Assembly (NCBI RefSeq): GCF_000744225.1
Contig: NZ_JQLN01000004.1
Coordinates: 744,001 to 808,000, forward strand
DNA: 64,000 bases
Direction of reading: 5' to 3'
Source of the DNA: Kitasatospora mediocidica KCTC 9733
Lineage (GTDB): Bacteria > Actinomycetota > Actinomycetes > Streptomycetales > Streptomycetaceae
Below are positions 43,353 through 52,444 of the stretch, piece after piece. Numbering within the stretch: position 1 is the first letter of the stretch; the number at the start of each line of letters is the position of its first letter. The position numbers and the translations under genes were made by a program. The notes beneath the pieces were generated by a model. It did not search any database, had not been told where the DNA came from, and saw only the letters and a program-made list of their open reading frames with translations.

Positions 43353-44243
43353 ATGGAGTTCCTGCGGCCCGCTACGTGGGACGAGGCGCTCGCGGCGAAG
43401 GCTGAGTTCCCGACCGCGCTGCCGATCTCCGGTGGTACGGACGTGATGGTCGAGATGAACTTCGACGTGCACCGGCCATCCGCGATTCTCGACCTGAACC
43501 GCATCACCGAGCTGCGTCAGTGGGAGATCACTGACGGCGTGGTGAGACTCGGCGCCTCGGTGCCGTACGCCCGGATCATCAACGAGCTGTCCGAGCCCCT
43601 GCCGGGTCTGGCCCTGGCGGCCCACACCGTCGGGTCCCCGCAGATTCGCAACCGCGGCGGTGTCGGCGGCAACCTGGGCGGGGCCTCCCCCGCCGGCGAC
43701 GCGCACCCCGCGCTGCTGGCGGCCGGCCGGGACGTCTTCGTCGAGGTCGCCTCGGCGGCCCGCGGCACCCGGCTGATCGCCATCGACGACTTCTACGTCG
43801 GCGTGAAGCGCAACTCCATGGAGAAGGACGAGCTGATCCTGCGCGTCCACATCCCGGTGGCGGACGGTCCGCAGCAGTTCTCGAAGATCGGCACCCGCAA
43901 CGCGATGGTCATCGCGGTCTGCGCCTTCGGCTTCGCGCTGCACCCCAAGAACGGCACCGTCGGCACCGGGATCGGCTCCGCCGCCCCGACGCCGCGCCGG
44001 GCCGTGGCCGCCGAGGAGTTCCTTCAGGGCGTGCTCGCCGAGCGCGGCCTGTGGGAGTCCGGCGACCTGCTGGGCGCCGAGGTCATCCAGCAGTTCGGTG
44101 AGCTGGTGAAGGCCGCCGCCTCCCCGATCGACGACGTCCGTGGTACCGCCGACTACCGCCGGCACTCGCTGGCCGTGATGGCGCGGCGCACCCTGACCTG
44201 GACGTGGAACGACTACAGCAAGCAGATCAGGAGCGCGGCATGA
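43353..44243 (+). CDS. Xanthine dehydrogenase FAD-binding subunit
   Basis: 296 aa. MEFLRPATWDEALAAKAEFPTALPISGGTDVMVEMNFD is the FAD-binding domain with its G-G-T-D, and NRGGVGGNLGGASPAGDAHPALLA is the second FAD motif. SKIGTRNAMVIAVCAFGF leads to the CO dehydrogenase flavoprotein C-terminal domain. Molybdenum hydroxylase: passes electrons from the 2Fe-2S centres to NAD+. GAGGAG upstream of ATG 43353. First gene of a three-gene operon with 4-bp overlaps. Confidence 0.92.
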   Translation: MEFLRPATWDEALAAKAEFPTALPISGGTDVMVEMNFDVHRPSAILDLNRITELRQWEITDGVVRLGASVPYARIINELSEPLPGLALAAHTVGSPQIRNRGGVGGNLGGASPAGDAHPALLAAGRDVFVEVASAARGTRLIAIDDFYVGVKRNSMEKDELILRVHIPVADGPQQFSKIGTRNAMVIAVCAFGFALHPKNGTVGTGIGSAAPTPRRAVAAEEFLQGVLAERGLWESGDLLGAEVIQQFGELVKAAASPIDDVRGTADYRRHSLAVMARRTLTWTWNDYSKQIRSAA

Positions 44244-44725
44244 GGGTCACTTTCACCGCCAACGGCAAGCCCGTCGAGGCGGACGACGTGTGGGAGGGCG
44301 AGAGCCTGCTCTACGTGCTGCGCGAGCGGGTGGGCCTGCCGGGCTCCAAGAACGCCTGCGAGCAGGGCGAGTGCGGCTCCTGCACGGTCTACCTGGACGA
44401 CGTGCCGGTCTGTTCCTGTCTGGTCGCGGCCGGCCAGGTGCAGGACCGCGAGGTCCGCACCGTCGAGGGCCTGGCCGACGAGAGCGGCCTGGACCCCGTC
44501 CAGCAGGCCTTCATCGACGCCGGCGCCGTGCAGTGCGGCTTCTGCACCCCCGGGCTGCTGGTGCAGACCCACGACCTGCTGGAGCGCGAGCCGCAGCCGA
44601 GCGACACGGACATCCGTGAGGCGCTCAGCGGCAACCTGTGCCGCTGCACCGGCTACGAGAAGATCATGGACGCGGTGCGGCTCGCCTCCGCCCGCAAGTG
44701 CCAGAAGGTGGGGACCTCCGAATGA
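44240..44725 (+). CDS. Xanthine dehydrogenase 2Fe-2S subunit
   Basis: 161 aa from ATG 44240, overlapping the previous stop as ATGA. Both clusters are complete: CEQGECGSCTVYLDDVPVCSC for the plant-type 2Fe-2S, and CGFCTPGLL with NLCRCTGYEKI for the xanthine-dehydrogenase type. It transfers electrons from the molybdenum centre to FAD. Confidence 0.95.
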   Translation: MRVTFTANGKPVEADDVWEGESLLYVLRERVGLPGSKNACEQGECGSCTVYLDDVPVCSCLVAAGQVQDREVRTVEGLADESGLDPVQQAFIDAGAVQCGFCTPGLLVQTHDLLEREPQPSDTDIREALSGNLCRCTGYEKIMDAVRLASARKCQKVGTSE

Positions 44726-47082
44726 GCACTCGTACGATCGCCGGTCAGAAGAACCTGCAGGACATCCGCACCGGCAGCAAGGACGGCATCGGCGGCTCGC
44801 CGCTGCGTCCGGACGGCACGCTGAAGGTCAAGGGCGAGTTCGCGTACTCCTCCGACCTCTGGCACGAGGACATGCTCTGGGGCATGGCGCTGCGCTCGCC
44901 GCACCCGCGCGCCAACATCCTCAGCGTGGACATCTCCGAGGCGCTCAAGCTCCCGGGCGTCTACGCGGTGCTGACCCACGAGGACATCCCGGGCACCAAG
45001 TTCTACGGCCTGGAGATCCAGGACCAGCCCGCGCTGGCCATCGACAAGGTCCGCTACCACGGTGAGGCCATCGCGATCGTCGCGGCGGACCACCCGGAGA
45101 CGGCCCGTCGAGCGGTGAAGAAGATCAAGGTCGAGTACGAGGTGCTCACCCCGATCACCACCGAGGAGCAGTGCCTCAACCCCGAGGTGTACGGCTACGT
45201 CCACGAGCCGCACGAGTTCAAGTCGCACGGCTCGGGCAACATCTGCCACAGCCAGAAGCTGGTGCACGGCGGCGGCGTGACCGACGAGATCCGGGCGCTC
45301 GCCGACGTGATCGTCAGCGGCGACTACGAGGTCGGCATGCAGGACCAGGCCTTCCTCGGCCCGGAGTCCGGCCTGGCCGTGCCCGCCGAGGACGGCGGCA
45401 TGGACCTCTACGTCGCCACCCAGTGGCTGCACGTGGACCGTCAGCAGGTCGCCCCGGTGCTCGGCATCCCGGAGGAGAAGCTCCGGCTGACCCTCGCGGG
45501 GGTCGGCGGCGCCTTCGGCGGCCGCGAGGACCTGTCGATGCAGATCCACGCCTGCCTGCTGGCGCAGCGCACCGGCAAGCCGGTCAAGATCGTCTACGCC
45601 CGTGACGAGTCCTTCTTCGGCCATGTGCACCGCCACCCGGCGAAGATGTACTACGAGCACGGCGCCACCCGCGACGGCAAGCTCGTCTACGCGGACGCCC
45701 GGATCGTGCTGGACGGCGGCGCCTACGCGTCAGCCTCCCCCGCCGTCGTCGGCAACGCCGCCTCGCTGGGCCACGGCCCGTACAACATCCCGAACGTGCG
45801 GATGGAGGCCATCGCCCTCTACAGCAACAACCCGTCCTGCGGCGCGATGCGCGGCTTCGGCGCCGTCCAGGCCTGCTTCGGCTACGAGACGCAGATGGAC
45901 AAGCTCGCCGCCGAACTGGGCATGGACCCGGTGGAGTTGCGCCAGCTGAACGCGATGGCGGAGGGCGACTCGATGCCCACCGGCCAGGTCATCGACTCGC
46001 CCGCCCCGGTCGCCGAACTGCTGCAGCGGGTCAAGGACATGCCGCTCCCGCCGCCGCTGGACCTCACCAACCTCGACGTCCGCACGCTGCCCGGCGCGCT
46101 GTCCAACACCACGCACGGCGAGGGCGTCGTCCGCGGTATCGGCTACTCGGTCGGCATCAAGAACGTCGGCTTCTCCGAGGGCTTCGACGACTACTCCACC
46201 GCCCGGGTCCGCCTGGAGGTCATCGGCGGCGAGCCGGTCGCCATGGTGCACACCGCGATGGCCGAGGTCGGCCAGGGCGGCATCACCGTGCACGCCCAGA
46301 TCGCCCGCACCGAGCTGGGCGTCGAGCAGGTCACCATCCACCCGGCCAACACCGAGGTCGGATCGGCCGGTTCGACCTCCGCCTCGCGGCAGACCTACAT
46401 GACGGGCGGCGCGGTCAAGTACGCCGCGGAGGCCGTCGCGCAGGCGCTGATCGCCAAGGGCCGCAAGCGCTACGGCTGGACCCACAACGACCTGTCGCTG
46501 AACGGCGGCAAGGTGGTCTCGGAGTCCGCCGGCGTGCTGGTCTCGATGGTCGACCTGCTGGGCGACGACGCGATCGACCTGACCCGCGAGCACCACCACC
46601 GCCCCACCGTCCCGTTCGACAAGGAGACCGGGCAGGGCTTCGGCCACGTCCAGTACACCTTCTGCGCCAACCGCGCGGTGGTCGACGTGGACGTGGAACT
46701 CGGCCTGGTGAAGGTCGTCGAGCTGACGGCCGCCCAGGACGTCGGCAAGGCGCTCAACCCGCTCTCGGTGGTCGGCCAGATCCAGGGCGGCTGCACCCAG
46801 GCGCTCGGGCTGGCGGTGATGGAGGAGATCATCGTCAAGGACGGCAAGGTCCGCAACGCCTCCTTCACGGACTACCTGATCCCCACCATCCTGGACGTCC
46901 CGCCGATCCCCGTGGACGTACTGGAACTTCCCGACCCGAACGCCCCCTACGGGCTGCGCGGCGTCGGCGAGGCCCCCACCGTCTCGGCCACCCCGTCCAT
47001 CGTGGCCGCCATCCGCGCCGCCACCGGCCTCGCCCTCAACCGGGTGCCGGTCCGGCCGGAGCACCTCACCGGGACGCTCTAG
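44722..47082 (+). CDS. Xanthine dehydrogenase molybdopterin-binding subunit
   Basis: 786 aa from ATG 44722, overlapping the Fe-S gene stop as ATGA. Aldehyde oxidase/xanthine dehydrogenase a/b hammerhead near residues 20-130 (GTLKVKGEFAYSSDLWHEDMLWG), molybdopterin-binding pieces GGVGGAFGGRED, MRGFGAVQACFGYETQMDKLA and GLRGVGEAPT with the catalytic Glu in G-V-G-E. It hydroxylates hypoxanthine and xanthine to urate. The neighbours are a purine permease and XdhC, which supports this substrate over an aldehyde. Confidence 0.95.
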   Translation: MSTRTIAGQKNLQDIRTGSKDGIGGSPLRPDGTLKVKGEFAYSSDLWHEDMLWGMALRSPHPRANILSVDISEALKLPGVYAVLTHEDIPGTKFYGLEIQDQPALAIDKVRYHGEAIAIVAADHPETARRAVKKIKVEYEVLTPITTEEQCLNPEVYGYVHEPHEFKSHGSGNICHSQKLVHGGGVTDEIRALADVIVSGDYEVGMQDQAFLGPESGLAVPAEDGGMDLYVATQWLHVDRQQVAPVLGIPEEKLRLTLAGVGGAFGGREDLSMQIHACLLAQRTGKPVKIVYARDESFFGHVHRHPAKMYYEHGATRDGKLVYADARIVLDGGAYASASPAVVGNAASLGHGPYNIPNVRMEAIALYSNNPSCGAMRGFGAVQACFGYETQMDKLAAELGMDPVELRQLNAMAEGDSMPTGQVIDSPAPVAELLQRVKDMPLPPPLDLTNLDVRTLPGALSNTTHGEGVVRGIGYSVGIKNVGFSEGFDDYSTARVRLEVIGGEPVAMVHTAMAEVGQGGITVHAQIARTELGVEQVTIHPANTEVGSAGSTSASRQTYMTGGAVKYAAEAVAQALIAKGRKRYGWTHNDLSLNGGKVVSESAGVLVSMVDLLGDDAIDLTREHHHRPTVPFDKETGQGFGHVQYTFCANRAVVDVDVELGLVKVVELTAAQDVGKALNPLSVVGQIQGGCTQALGLAVMEEIIVKDGKVRNASFTDYLIPTILDVPPIPVDVLELPDPNAPYGLRGVGEAPTVSATPSIVAAIRAATGLALNRVPVRPEHLTGTL

Positions 47083-47094
47083 TCCCACCGAACC

Positions 47095-47131
47095 TCCCGG
47101 GGCGGTGACCGTCTTCCCCACCGCCCCGGGA
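47095..47131 (+). terminator. Terminator hairpin after xanthine dehydrogenase operon
   Basis: 13-bp perfect inverted repeat: TCCCGGGGCGGTG (47095-47107) and CACCGCCCCGGGA (47119-47131), loop 11 nt, starting 12 bp after the stop. It separates the dehydrogenase operon from the permease gene, which then needs its own promoter in the next 200 bp. Confidence 0.75.
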
Positions 47132-47332
47132 TGCACCACCGAACACACGCAAGCTCTCTGTGCACCATCCCGCTGCCTCTCCCACGCCGGGGCTCTGCAG
47201 CGGTGCGCTCCACCCCGCACCGCAGGCACCTACAGAGTGCACCTCGTGAGTCGAGCAAGTCCCCCATGTCGTCTGCCTTGACGAACTGGTCGGCTCGCCC
47301 ACCCCAATCCCCTTTGAACCTTGGGAGTGGAC

Positions 47333-48823
47333 ATGTCCCGGATCCCCACGGAGCCAGGCACCACTGAAGAGATCCCCGCCCAGGCCGGCACCCCCACGCC
47401 GCCCGCGGCAGTTCCGCCGAAGAACGCCCTCGATGCGTACTTCAAGATTTCCGCCAGAGGTTCGACCTTCGGCAACGAAATTCGTGGCGGCCTCACCACC
47501 TTCATGGCGATGGCCTACATCCTGCTGCTCAACCCGATCCTCCTGGACGGCGCCGACAAGACCGGGTTCCACCTGAACGCGACGCAGCTGACCACGGCCA
47601 CCGCCCTGGCCGCCGCGGTCACCACCATCCTGCTCGGCGTGGTCGGCAACGTGCCGCTCGCCGCCGCCGCGGGGCTGGGCGTCTCCGGCGCGATCTCCGC
47701 CCTCGTGGTGCCACACACCACCTGGGCGCAGGCGTTCGGACTCTGTGTCATCTACGGTCTGCTGATCGTCCTGCTGGTGGTCTCCGGCCTCCGCGAGAAG
47801 ATCATGAACGGCATACCGCTGCCGATCAAGCACGCCATCACCATCGGAATCGGTCTCTTCATCTCGATGATCGGCCTGGTCAAGGCCGGCTTCATCCACC
47901 ACGGCCCGGACCCGTACGGCCCGCCCGTCGACCTCGGCCCCAACGGGACGCTGACCGGCTGGCCCGTCCTGATCTTCTGCGTCACCCTGCTCAGCATCTT
48001 CGTCCTGCTGGCCCGCAACACCCGCGGCGCCATCCTGATCGGCATCGTCGGCGGCACCGTCCTCGCCTTCATCGTCCAGGCCGCGGCCAACCTTCCCGCG
48101 CACACCTGGAGCAGCTCCGTCCCGAAGTGGCCGGGCAACCCGGTCGCCTCCCCCAACTTCGGGCTCTTCGGTCACGTCGACATCATCGGGGCCTTCGGCG
48201 GCAAGGGCATGGGCGCGATCAGCGCCTCGGTCGCCGTCTTCACCCTGGTGCTGGCCGGCTTCTTCGACGCGATGGCCACCATCATCGGCGTCGGCACCGA
48301 GGCCGGACTCGCCGACAAGCAGGGCCGGATGCCCGGTCTCAGCAAGGCACTGCTGATCGACGGCACCGGCGGTGTGATCGGCGGCCTCTCCGGGGCCTCC
48401 GGGCAGACGGTCTTCGTCGAGTCCGCCACCGGTGTCGGTGACGGTGCTCGCACCGGCCTCGCCTCGGTGGTCACCGGCGGTCTGTTCGCCCTGATGCTCT
48501 TCTTCTCCCCGCTGGCCGGCATCGTGCCGGTCGAGGTCGCCTCCGCCGCCCTCGTCGTCATCGGCTCGATGATGATGAGCCAGGCGCGGCACATCGACTG
48601 GGGTGACCGCGAGGTCGCCATCCCCGCCTTCCTCACCGCCGTGCTGATGCCGTTCACCTACAGCATCACCGCGGGCGTGGCCGGCGGCGTGATCACCTAC
48701 GTTGTGATCAAGGCCGGCAAGGGCAAGTGGCGCGAGCCGGGTCCGCTGATGTGGGTCCTGACCGCCGTGTTCGTCGTGTACTTCGCACTCACTCCGGTCA
48801 AGGAGTGGCTGGGAGTCCACTAG
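47333..48823 (+). CDS. NCS2 (AzgA-type) purine permease
   Basis: 496 aa from ATG 47333, after GGGAG. Thirteen or so membrane helices. LDAYFKISARGSTFGNEIRGGLTTFMAMAYILLLNPILL is the characteristic AzgA N-terminus; AAGLGVSGAIS and FDAMATIIGVGTEAGLADKQG (with the family D and E) follow, then GTGGVIGGLSGASGQTVFVESATGVGDGARTGLA. Relatives move guanine, hypoxanthine or adenine with protons. It likely feeds the adjacent xanthine dehydrogenase. Ends with a hairpin terminator. Confidence 0.92.
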   Translation: MSRIPTEPGTTEEIPAQAGTPTPPAAVPPKNALDAYFKISARGSTFGNEIRGGLTTFMAMAYILLLNPILLDGADKTGFHLNATQLTTATALAAAVTTILLGVVGNVPLAAAAGLGVSGAISALVVPHTTWAQAFGLCVIYGLLIVLLVVSGLREKIMNGIPLPIKHAITIGIGLFISMIGLVKAGFIHHGPDPYGPPVDLGPNGTLTGWPVLIFCVTLLSIFVLLARNTRGAILIGIVGGTVLAFIVQAAANLPAHTWSSSVPKWPGNPVASPNFGLFGHVDIIGAFGGKGMGAISASVAVFTLVLAGFFDAMATIIGVGTEAGLADKQGRMPGLSKALLIDGTGGVIGGLSGASGQTVFVESATGVGDGARTGLASVVTGGLFALMLFFSPLAGIVPVEVASAALVVIGSMMMSQARHIDWGDREVAIPAFLTAVLMPFTYSITAGVAGGVITYVVIKAGKGKWREPGPLMWVLTAVFVVYFALTPVKEWLGVH

Positions 48824-48831
48824 CACCACCG

Positions 48832-48863
48832 CCGCTGTGCGGGGCCCTCACCCCGCACAGCGG
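48832..48863 (+). terminator. Terminator hairpin after purine permease
   Basis: CCGCTGTGCGGGG (48832-48844) pairs with CCCCGCACAGCGG (48851-48863), six-nt loop, 8 bp after the stop. Confidence 0.8.
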
Positions 48864-48919
48864 CTCAGCCCGTTTTCCGGTTCACGGCACGCCCTCCACA
48901 CCCTGACAGGAGCCCGGAC

Positions 48920-50131
48920 ATGCAGGACATCGCCGATCAGTTGCAGGCCTGGCACGCCTCCGGGCGCTCCTTCGCGGTGGCCACGGTGGTGGGCGTCTCG
49001 GGCAGCGCACCGCGCGACCCGGGGGCGGCGCTGGCCGTGGACGCCGAGGGCGAGGCGATCGGCAGCGTCTCCGGCGGCTGCGTGGAGGGGGCCGTGTACG
49101 AGCTGTGCCGGGAGGCGATCGCCTCCGGCGAACCGGTCCTGGAGCGCTTCGGCTACAGCGACGAGGACGCCTTCGCGGTGGGTCTGACCTGCGGCGGCAT
49201 CCTGGACGTGTTCGTCCAGCCGATCGTGCCGGGCGCCGACGCCGCGCTCGACGCCGGCATCACCTACATCGCCTCGGGCACCCCGGTGGCCCTGGCCCGG
49301 GTGATCGAGGGCCCGGCCGCTCTGCTCGGCGCCACGGTGGCCGTCACCGCCGGCACCCACCACGGCTCGCTCTCCCCCGCCCCCTCCACGACCGCGGCGC
49401 TGGAGCGCTCCGCCGTCGCCGAGGCGCGGGCGATGCTGGACGCCGGGAAGACCGGCAAGCTCACCCTGGCGCTGGACGGCCGCCCCTGCACACCTCTTGA
49501 TTCAGAGACGGGCTCCGACCAGGGCGCCCTGACCTTCTTCGTCGAGTCCTACGTGCCCGCGCCGCGGATGCTGGTCTTCGGCGCGATCGACTTCGCCGCC
49601 GCCGTGGTCAGGATCGGCAAGTTCCTCGGCTACCGCGTGACGGTCTGCGACGCCCGTCCGGTGTTCGCCACCGAGCGCCGCTTCCCGGACGCCGACGAGG
49701 TCGTGGTGGACTGGCCGCACCGCTACCTGGACGCCCAACTCGCCTCGCCCGACGCCAGGTCCGGGCTCGACGGCCGAAGCGTGCTGTGCGTGCTCACCCA
49801 CGACGCCAAGTTCGACATCCCGCTGCTGGAGCGCGCGCTGCGGCTGCCGGTCGGCTTCGTCGGCGCGATGGGCTCGCGGCGGACCCACCTGGAGCGCAAC
49901 GCCCGGCTGCGCGAGGTCGGCCTGACCGACGCCGAGATCGCCCGGCTGCGCTCGCCGATCGGGCTCGACCTGGGCGCCCGGACGCCCGAGGAGACCGCGG
50001 TCGCGGTGGCGGCCGAGATCGTCGCCAGCCGGCGGGGCGGCGGCTGCCTGCCGCTGTCGGCCGGCCAGGGCCCGATCCACCACGACCTGGAGCGCGTCGA
50101 GGAGACGAAGGCCACCCAGCACGCGGCCTGA
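48920..50131 (+). CDS. xdhC: XdhC/CoxI family molybdenum cofactor maturation protein
   Basis: 403 aa. The CoxI-type N-terminal domain is FAVATVVGVSGSAPRDPGAALAVDAEGEAIGSVSGGCVEGAVYELC with the conserved G-S-x-P-R and S-G-G-C-V-E, and LTCGGILDVFVQPI. The C-terminal Rossmann domain has RMLVFGAIDFAAAVVRIGKFLGYRVTVCDARPVFATERRFPDADEV, YVVLTHDAKFD-type strand and FVGAMGSRRTHLERNARLREVGL. XdhC sulfurates or inserts the molybdenum cofactor into xanthine dehydrogenase. AGGAG precedes ATG 48920. It completes the purine island. Confidence 0.9.
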   Translation: MQDIADQLQAWHASGRSFAVATVVGVSGSAPRDPGAALAVDAEGEAIGSVSGGCVEGAVYELCREAIASGEPVLERFGYSDEDAFAVGLTCGGILDVFVQPIVPGADAALDAGITYIASGTPVALARVIEGPAALLGATVAVTAGTHHGSLSPAPSTTAALERSAVAEARAMLDAGKTGKLTLALDGRPCTPLDSETGSDQGALTFFVESYVPAPRMLVFGAIDFAAAVVRIGKFLGYRVTVCDARPVFATERRFPDADEVVVDWPHRYLDAQLASPDARSGLDGRSVLCVLTHDAKFDIPLLERALRLPVGFVGAMGSRRTHLERNARLREVGLTDAEIARLRSPIGLDLGARTPEETAVAVAAEIVASRRGGGCLPLSAGQGPIHHDLERVEETKATQHAA

Positions 50132-50135
50132 GCGG

Positions 50136-50192
50136 ACCGGAACGCACGTGAGCACCGCCGACAGCGCGTCGGCGGTGCTCACGTGCGTTCCG
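50136..50192 (+). terminator. Very long perfect terminator hairpin
   Basis: 26-bp perfect arms, 50136-50161 and 50167-50192, with a five-base loop (AGCGC). The arm starts CCGGAACGCACGTGAGC. It follows the xdhC stop by 4 bp. Length and perfection exceed the other terminators here. Confidence 0.8.
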
Positions 50193-50238
50193 GTATCCGG
50201 CTCTCCGCTTCGACCTGCCGTCGGTCAGCCGCGCGCCG

Positions 50239-50967
50239 ATGTCGGATGATGGCGCAGTGCTTAACGCAGACCAGTGCGGCGCCGATGACGACGCCGCCCC
50301 CTCACCGCCCCTGATACCCGACCTGTCCGAGGCCGTCCGGTCCGCGCAGAGAGGGGAGGAGGACGGCTTCCGGCTGCTCTTCCGCGCCGTCCAGCCCGCA
50401 CTGCTGCGCTATCTGCGGGTCCTGGTCGGCGGCGACGGCGCGGACGCCGAGGACATCGCCTCCGAGGCCTGGCTGCAGATCGCCAGGGACCTGCACACCT
50501 TCCACGGCGACGCGGACGGGTTCCGCGGCTGGGCCGCCACCATCGCGCGCCACCGGGCGATGGACCACCTGCGCGCCCGCCGTCGCAGACCGGTCGCCGA
50601 CCTCCCGGTCGATCAGCTCACCGACCTCCCGGCCCCGGACGACACCGAGGGCGCCGTGCTGGCGGCCGACGGCACCCGGCAGGCGCTGGCGATGATCGCC
50701 GGCCTGCCCAAGGACCAGGCCGAGGCCGTCCTGCTGCGCGTCGTCATGCAGTTGGACGCCGAGAGCGCGGCGCGGGTGCTGGGCAAGCGGGCCGGGAGCG
50801 TCCGGATGGCCGCCCACCGCGGTCTGCGCAAGCTCGCCGCCCTGCTGGAGTCCACCGGCGCGCCGCCCGGGACAGCACCGCCACGACCATCCGTGGGACT
50901 TCCGAAAAAAAGTTCTCCCGAAGGTGTGACACAAACCAGAGCGACGACGCTGAAGGACATGAGATGA
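50239..50967 (+). CDS. ECF sigma factor with C-terminal extension
   Basis: 242 aa. Region 2: LLFRAVQPALLRYLRVLVGGDGADAEDIASEAWLQIARDLHTFHGDADGFRGWAATIARHRAMDHLRARRRRP. Region 4: ALAMIAGLPKDQAEAVLLRVVMQLDAESAARVLGKRAGSVRMAAHRGLRKLA. The last 45 residues are an unstructured tail with no SnoaL-like domain. Its stop overlaps the next gene (ATGA), which encodes a membrane protein, again the sigma/partner arrangement seen at 9701-10816. Confidence 0.88.
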   Translation: MSDDGAVLNADQCGADDDAAPSPPLIPDLSEAVRSAQRGEEDGFRLLFRAVQPALLRYLRVLVGGDGADAEDIASEAWLQIARDLHTFHGDADGFRGWAATIARHRAMDHLRARRRRPVADLPVDQLTDLPAPDDTEGAVLAADGTRQALAMIAGLPKDQAEAVLLRVVMQLDAESAARVLGKRAGSVRMAAHRGLRKLAALLESTGAPPGTAPPRPSVGLPKKSSPEGVTQTRATTLKDMR

Positions 50968-51983
50968 GCACCAACCGATCCCGTCGGATCGACCGCGACG
51001 CCGCCGAGCAGCTGCTCAGCGGTGCCACGGACGCCAGACAGGGCGGTACCGGCGCCCTCTCCGACCTGCTCGCCGCTGCGGCCGCCCCCGGCACCGCGCG
51101 CGAACTGGCCGGTGAGGAGGCCGCCGTGACCGCGTTCCGGGAGGCTGCCCGGCTCATGCCCGCCCAGTCCGCCACTCGCACAGCAGCTCCACGCACGAAA
51201 GCTCCACGCAAGTCCACCGCCCCCCAGTTCCGGAGACGATCGATGGCCGGTTGCGCACCCGCGCGCTTCCTGAGCACGAAGATCGCCGCGGCCGCGCTCA
51301 CCGCGACGGCCCTCGGCGGTGTCGCCGTCGCGGCCGGAACCGGGAACCTGCCCGTCGCGCTGGGCGGTTCGGCCGGCGGTACGCCCGGCGCCCACCCCGT
51401 CCCGGCGGCGCCGCTGGCCTCGACCGGCGGCTCCGGCCGTCCGTCGGGCACCGGACGCGGCTCGGACCGGCCGGACAACGGGCTTGCTCCGGCCACGGCC
51501 GGTCTGGCGGCGCTCTGCCGGGCCTGGACCGGTGCCAACGGCACGACCGGCAACGGGCAGGCGAGCCCGGACGCCAAGTTCGCGCCGCTGATCCGCGCGG
51601 CGGGCAACGCCGAGCGGGTCCCGGCCTTCTGCGCGAAGCTGCCGCAGTCGGCCGGCGGCACGGCGACCCCCACGCCCGGGCCGACGACGACCGCCGCCGG
51701 TCCCGACCACGACCCGGAGCACCCCTCCGACGCCGCCACGGACCGTGCGACGGGCGGCCGCACCGAGCACCCCGGCCGTCCGGGGATCACCCTGGGCGGC
51801 AAGCCGGTCCACACCCCTGGCGCGGGTGCTCCCAGCGCGAGCGTGCCCGGCACGGCCAGACCCGACCCGGGCAGGCTCGATCCGGGTGGGCCGGACATCC
51901 CCGCGCCCACCGGCGACAAGCCCGACCCGGGCCGCTGGCCGCAGTCCCCGACGGAGGCCGGCGCCAGCCGGCCGACGCGGTAA
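50964..51983 (+). CDS. Sigma-linked membrane protein (putative anti-sigma), Pro-rich outside domain
   Basis: 339 aa. Cytosolic N-terminus of about 95 residues (RIDRDAAEQLLSGATDARQGG ... AREL AGEEAAVTAFREAA pattern, helical, similar to the anti-sigma-like N-domains next to this sigma group), one membrane helix (TKIAAAALTATALGGVAVAAG), then a Gly/Pro/Thr/Ala-rich outside domain that contains a short Cys-bearing module twice (AALCRAWTGANG and VPAFCAKLP). No zinc motif. The ATGA overlap with the sigma gene argues for coupled function. Confidence 0.65.
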   Translation: MSTNRSRRIDRDAAEQLLSGATDARQGGTGALSDLLAAAAAPGTARELAGEEAAVTAFREAARLMPAQSATRTAAPRTKAPRKSTAPQFRRRSMAGCAPARFLSTKIAAAALTATALGGVAVAAGTGNLPVALGGSAGGTPGAHPVPAAPLASTGGSGRPSGTGRGSDRPDNGLAPATAGLAALCRAWTGANGTTGNGQASPDAKFAPLIRAAGNAERVPAFCAKLPQSAGGTATPTPGPTTTAAGPDHDPEHPSDAATDRATGGRTEHPGRPGITLGGKPVHTPGAGAPSASVPGTARPDPGRLDPGGPDIPAPTGDKPDPGRWPQSPTEAGASRPTR

Positions 51984-52084
51984 CCCATGAACTTCCGGAC
52001 GGATGGCGGTCTCCCCGGACACGCCGTCCGCCCGGAAACCTGGCGGCGCCGACTGTGCATGAGTCGGCTGTCGCCGCTGCGGGA

Positions 52085-52110
52085 CTGGTGGACTCCCCCG
52101 GGTCCACCAG
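52085..52110 (+). terminator. Possible terminator hairpin
   Basis: CTGGTGGAC (52085-52093) and GTCCACCAG (52102-52110) with an eight-base loop, about 100 bp downstream of the membrane protein stop. The rest of 51984-52337 shows no recognisable gene. Confidence 0.5.
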
Positions 52111-52337
52111 CCTCGCAGCGCAGCGCCTGGACCCGGTCCGGTTGGGGTCGACCGGACCGGGCCCAGGCCGCTGCACCCGCCGTTGCACCCGCCGTTGCGG
52201 TGAACGAGAGAGCGGCGCGGGAGCGGCTGATTCCGGCCACCGGGGTCGAGTGACGTCCTGATCGCTCTACGTGTAGGGTGCCAGGAGCGCCTAAGGGTGC
52301 TTCCCGGGACGGCAGTTGTGCAGCCTTGGGAGAGATC

Positions 52338-52366
52338 TTGTCATGCTCTTGACATCCACTTGATAT
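52338..52366 (+). promoter_or_regulatory. Candidate sigma70-type promoter
   Basis: TTGTCA at 52338-52343, a 17-nt spacer, and TGATAT at 52361-52366. It reads toward the PPOx remnant and flavohemoprotein genes, about 80 bp ahead of the remnant's ATG. The flanking GGAATATCAAG word (minus strand) recalls nitric-oxide-regulator sites but is too partial to claim. Confidence 0.45.
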
Positions 52367-52444
52367 TCCAGCACGTTCCCCGCATGTCCCAGCCCGTGAT
52401 GCCCGTGGTACGCCCAGCTGCCCACAGACCTTGACGGAGACGCG

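Noticed and set aside
51987..52253. 88-codon frame after the second sigma partner gene
   Set aside because: Low-complexity Ala/Pro/Arg product, no ribosome binding site, and it contains the putative terminator hairpin.
52345..52375. NsrR-type nitric oxide regulator site upstream of the flavohemoprotein
   Set aside because: Only one half resembles the known site; no convincing palindrome could be seen by eye.
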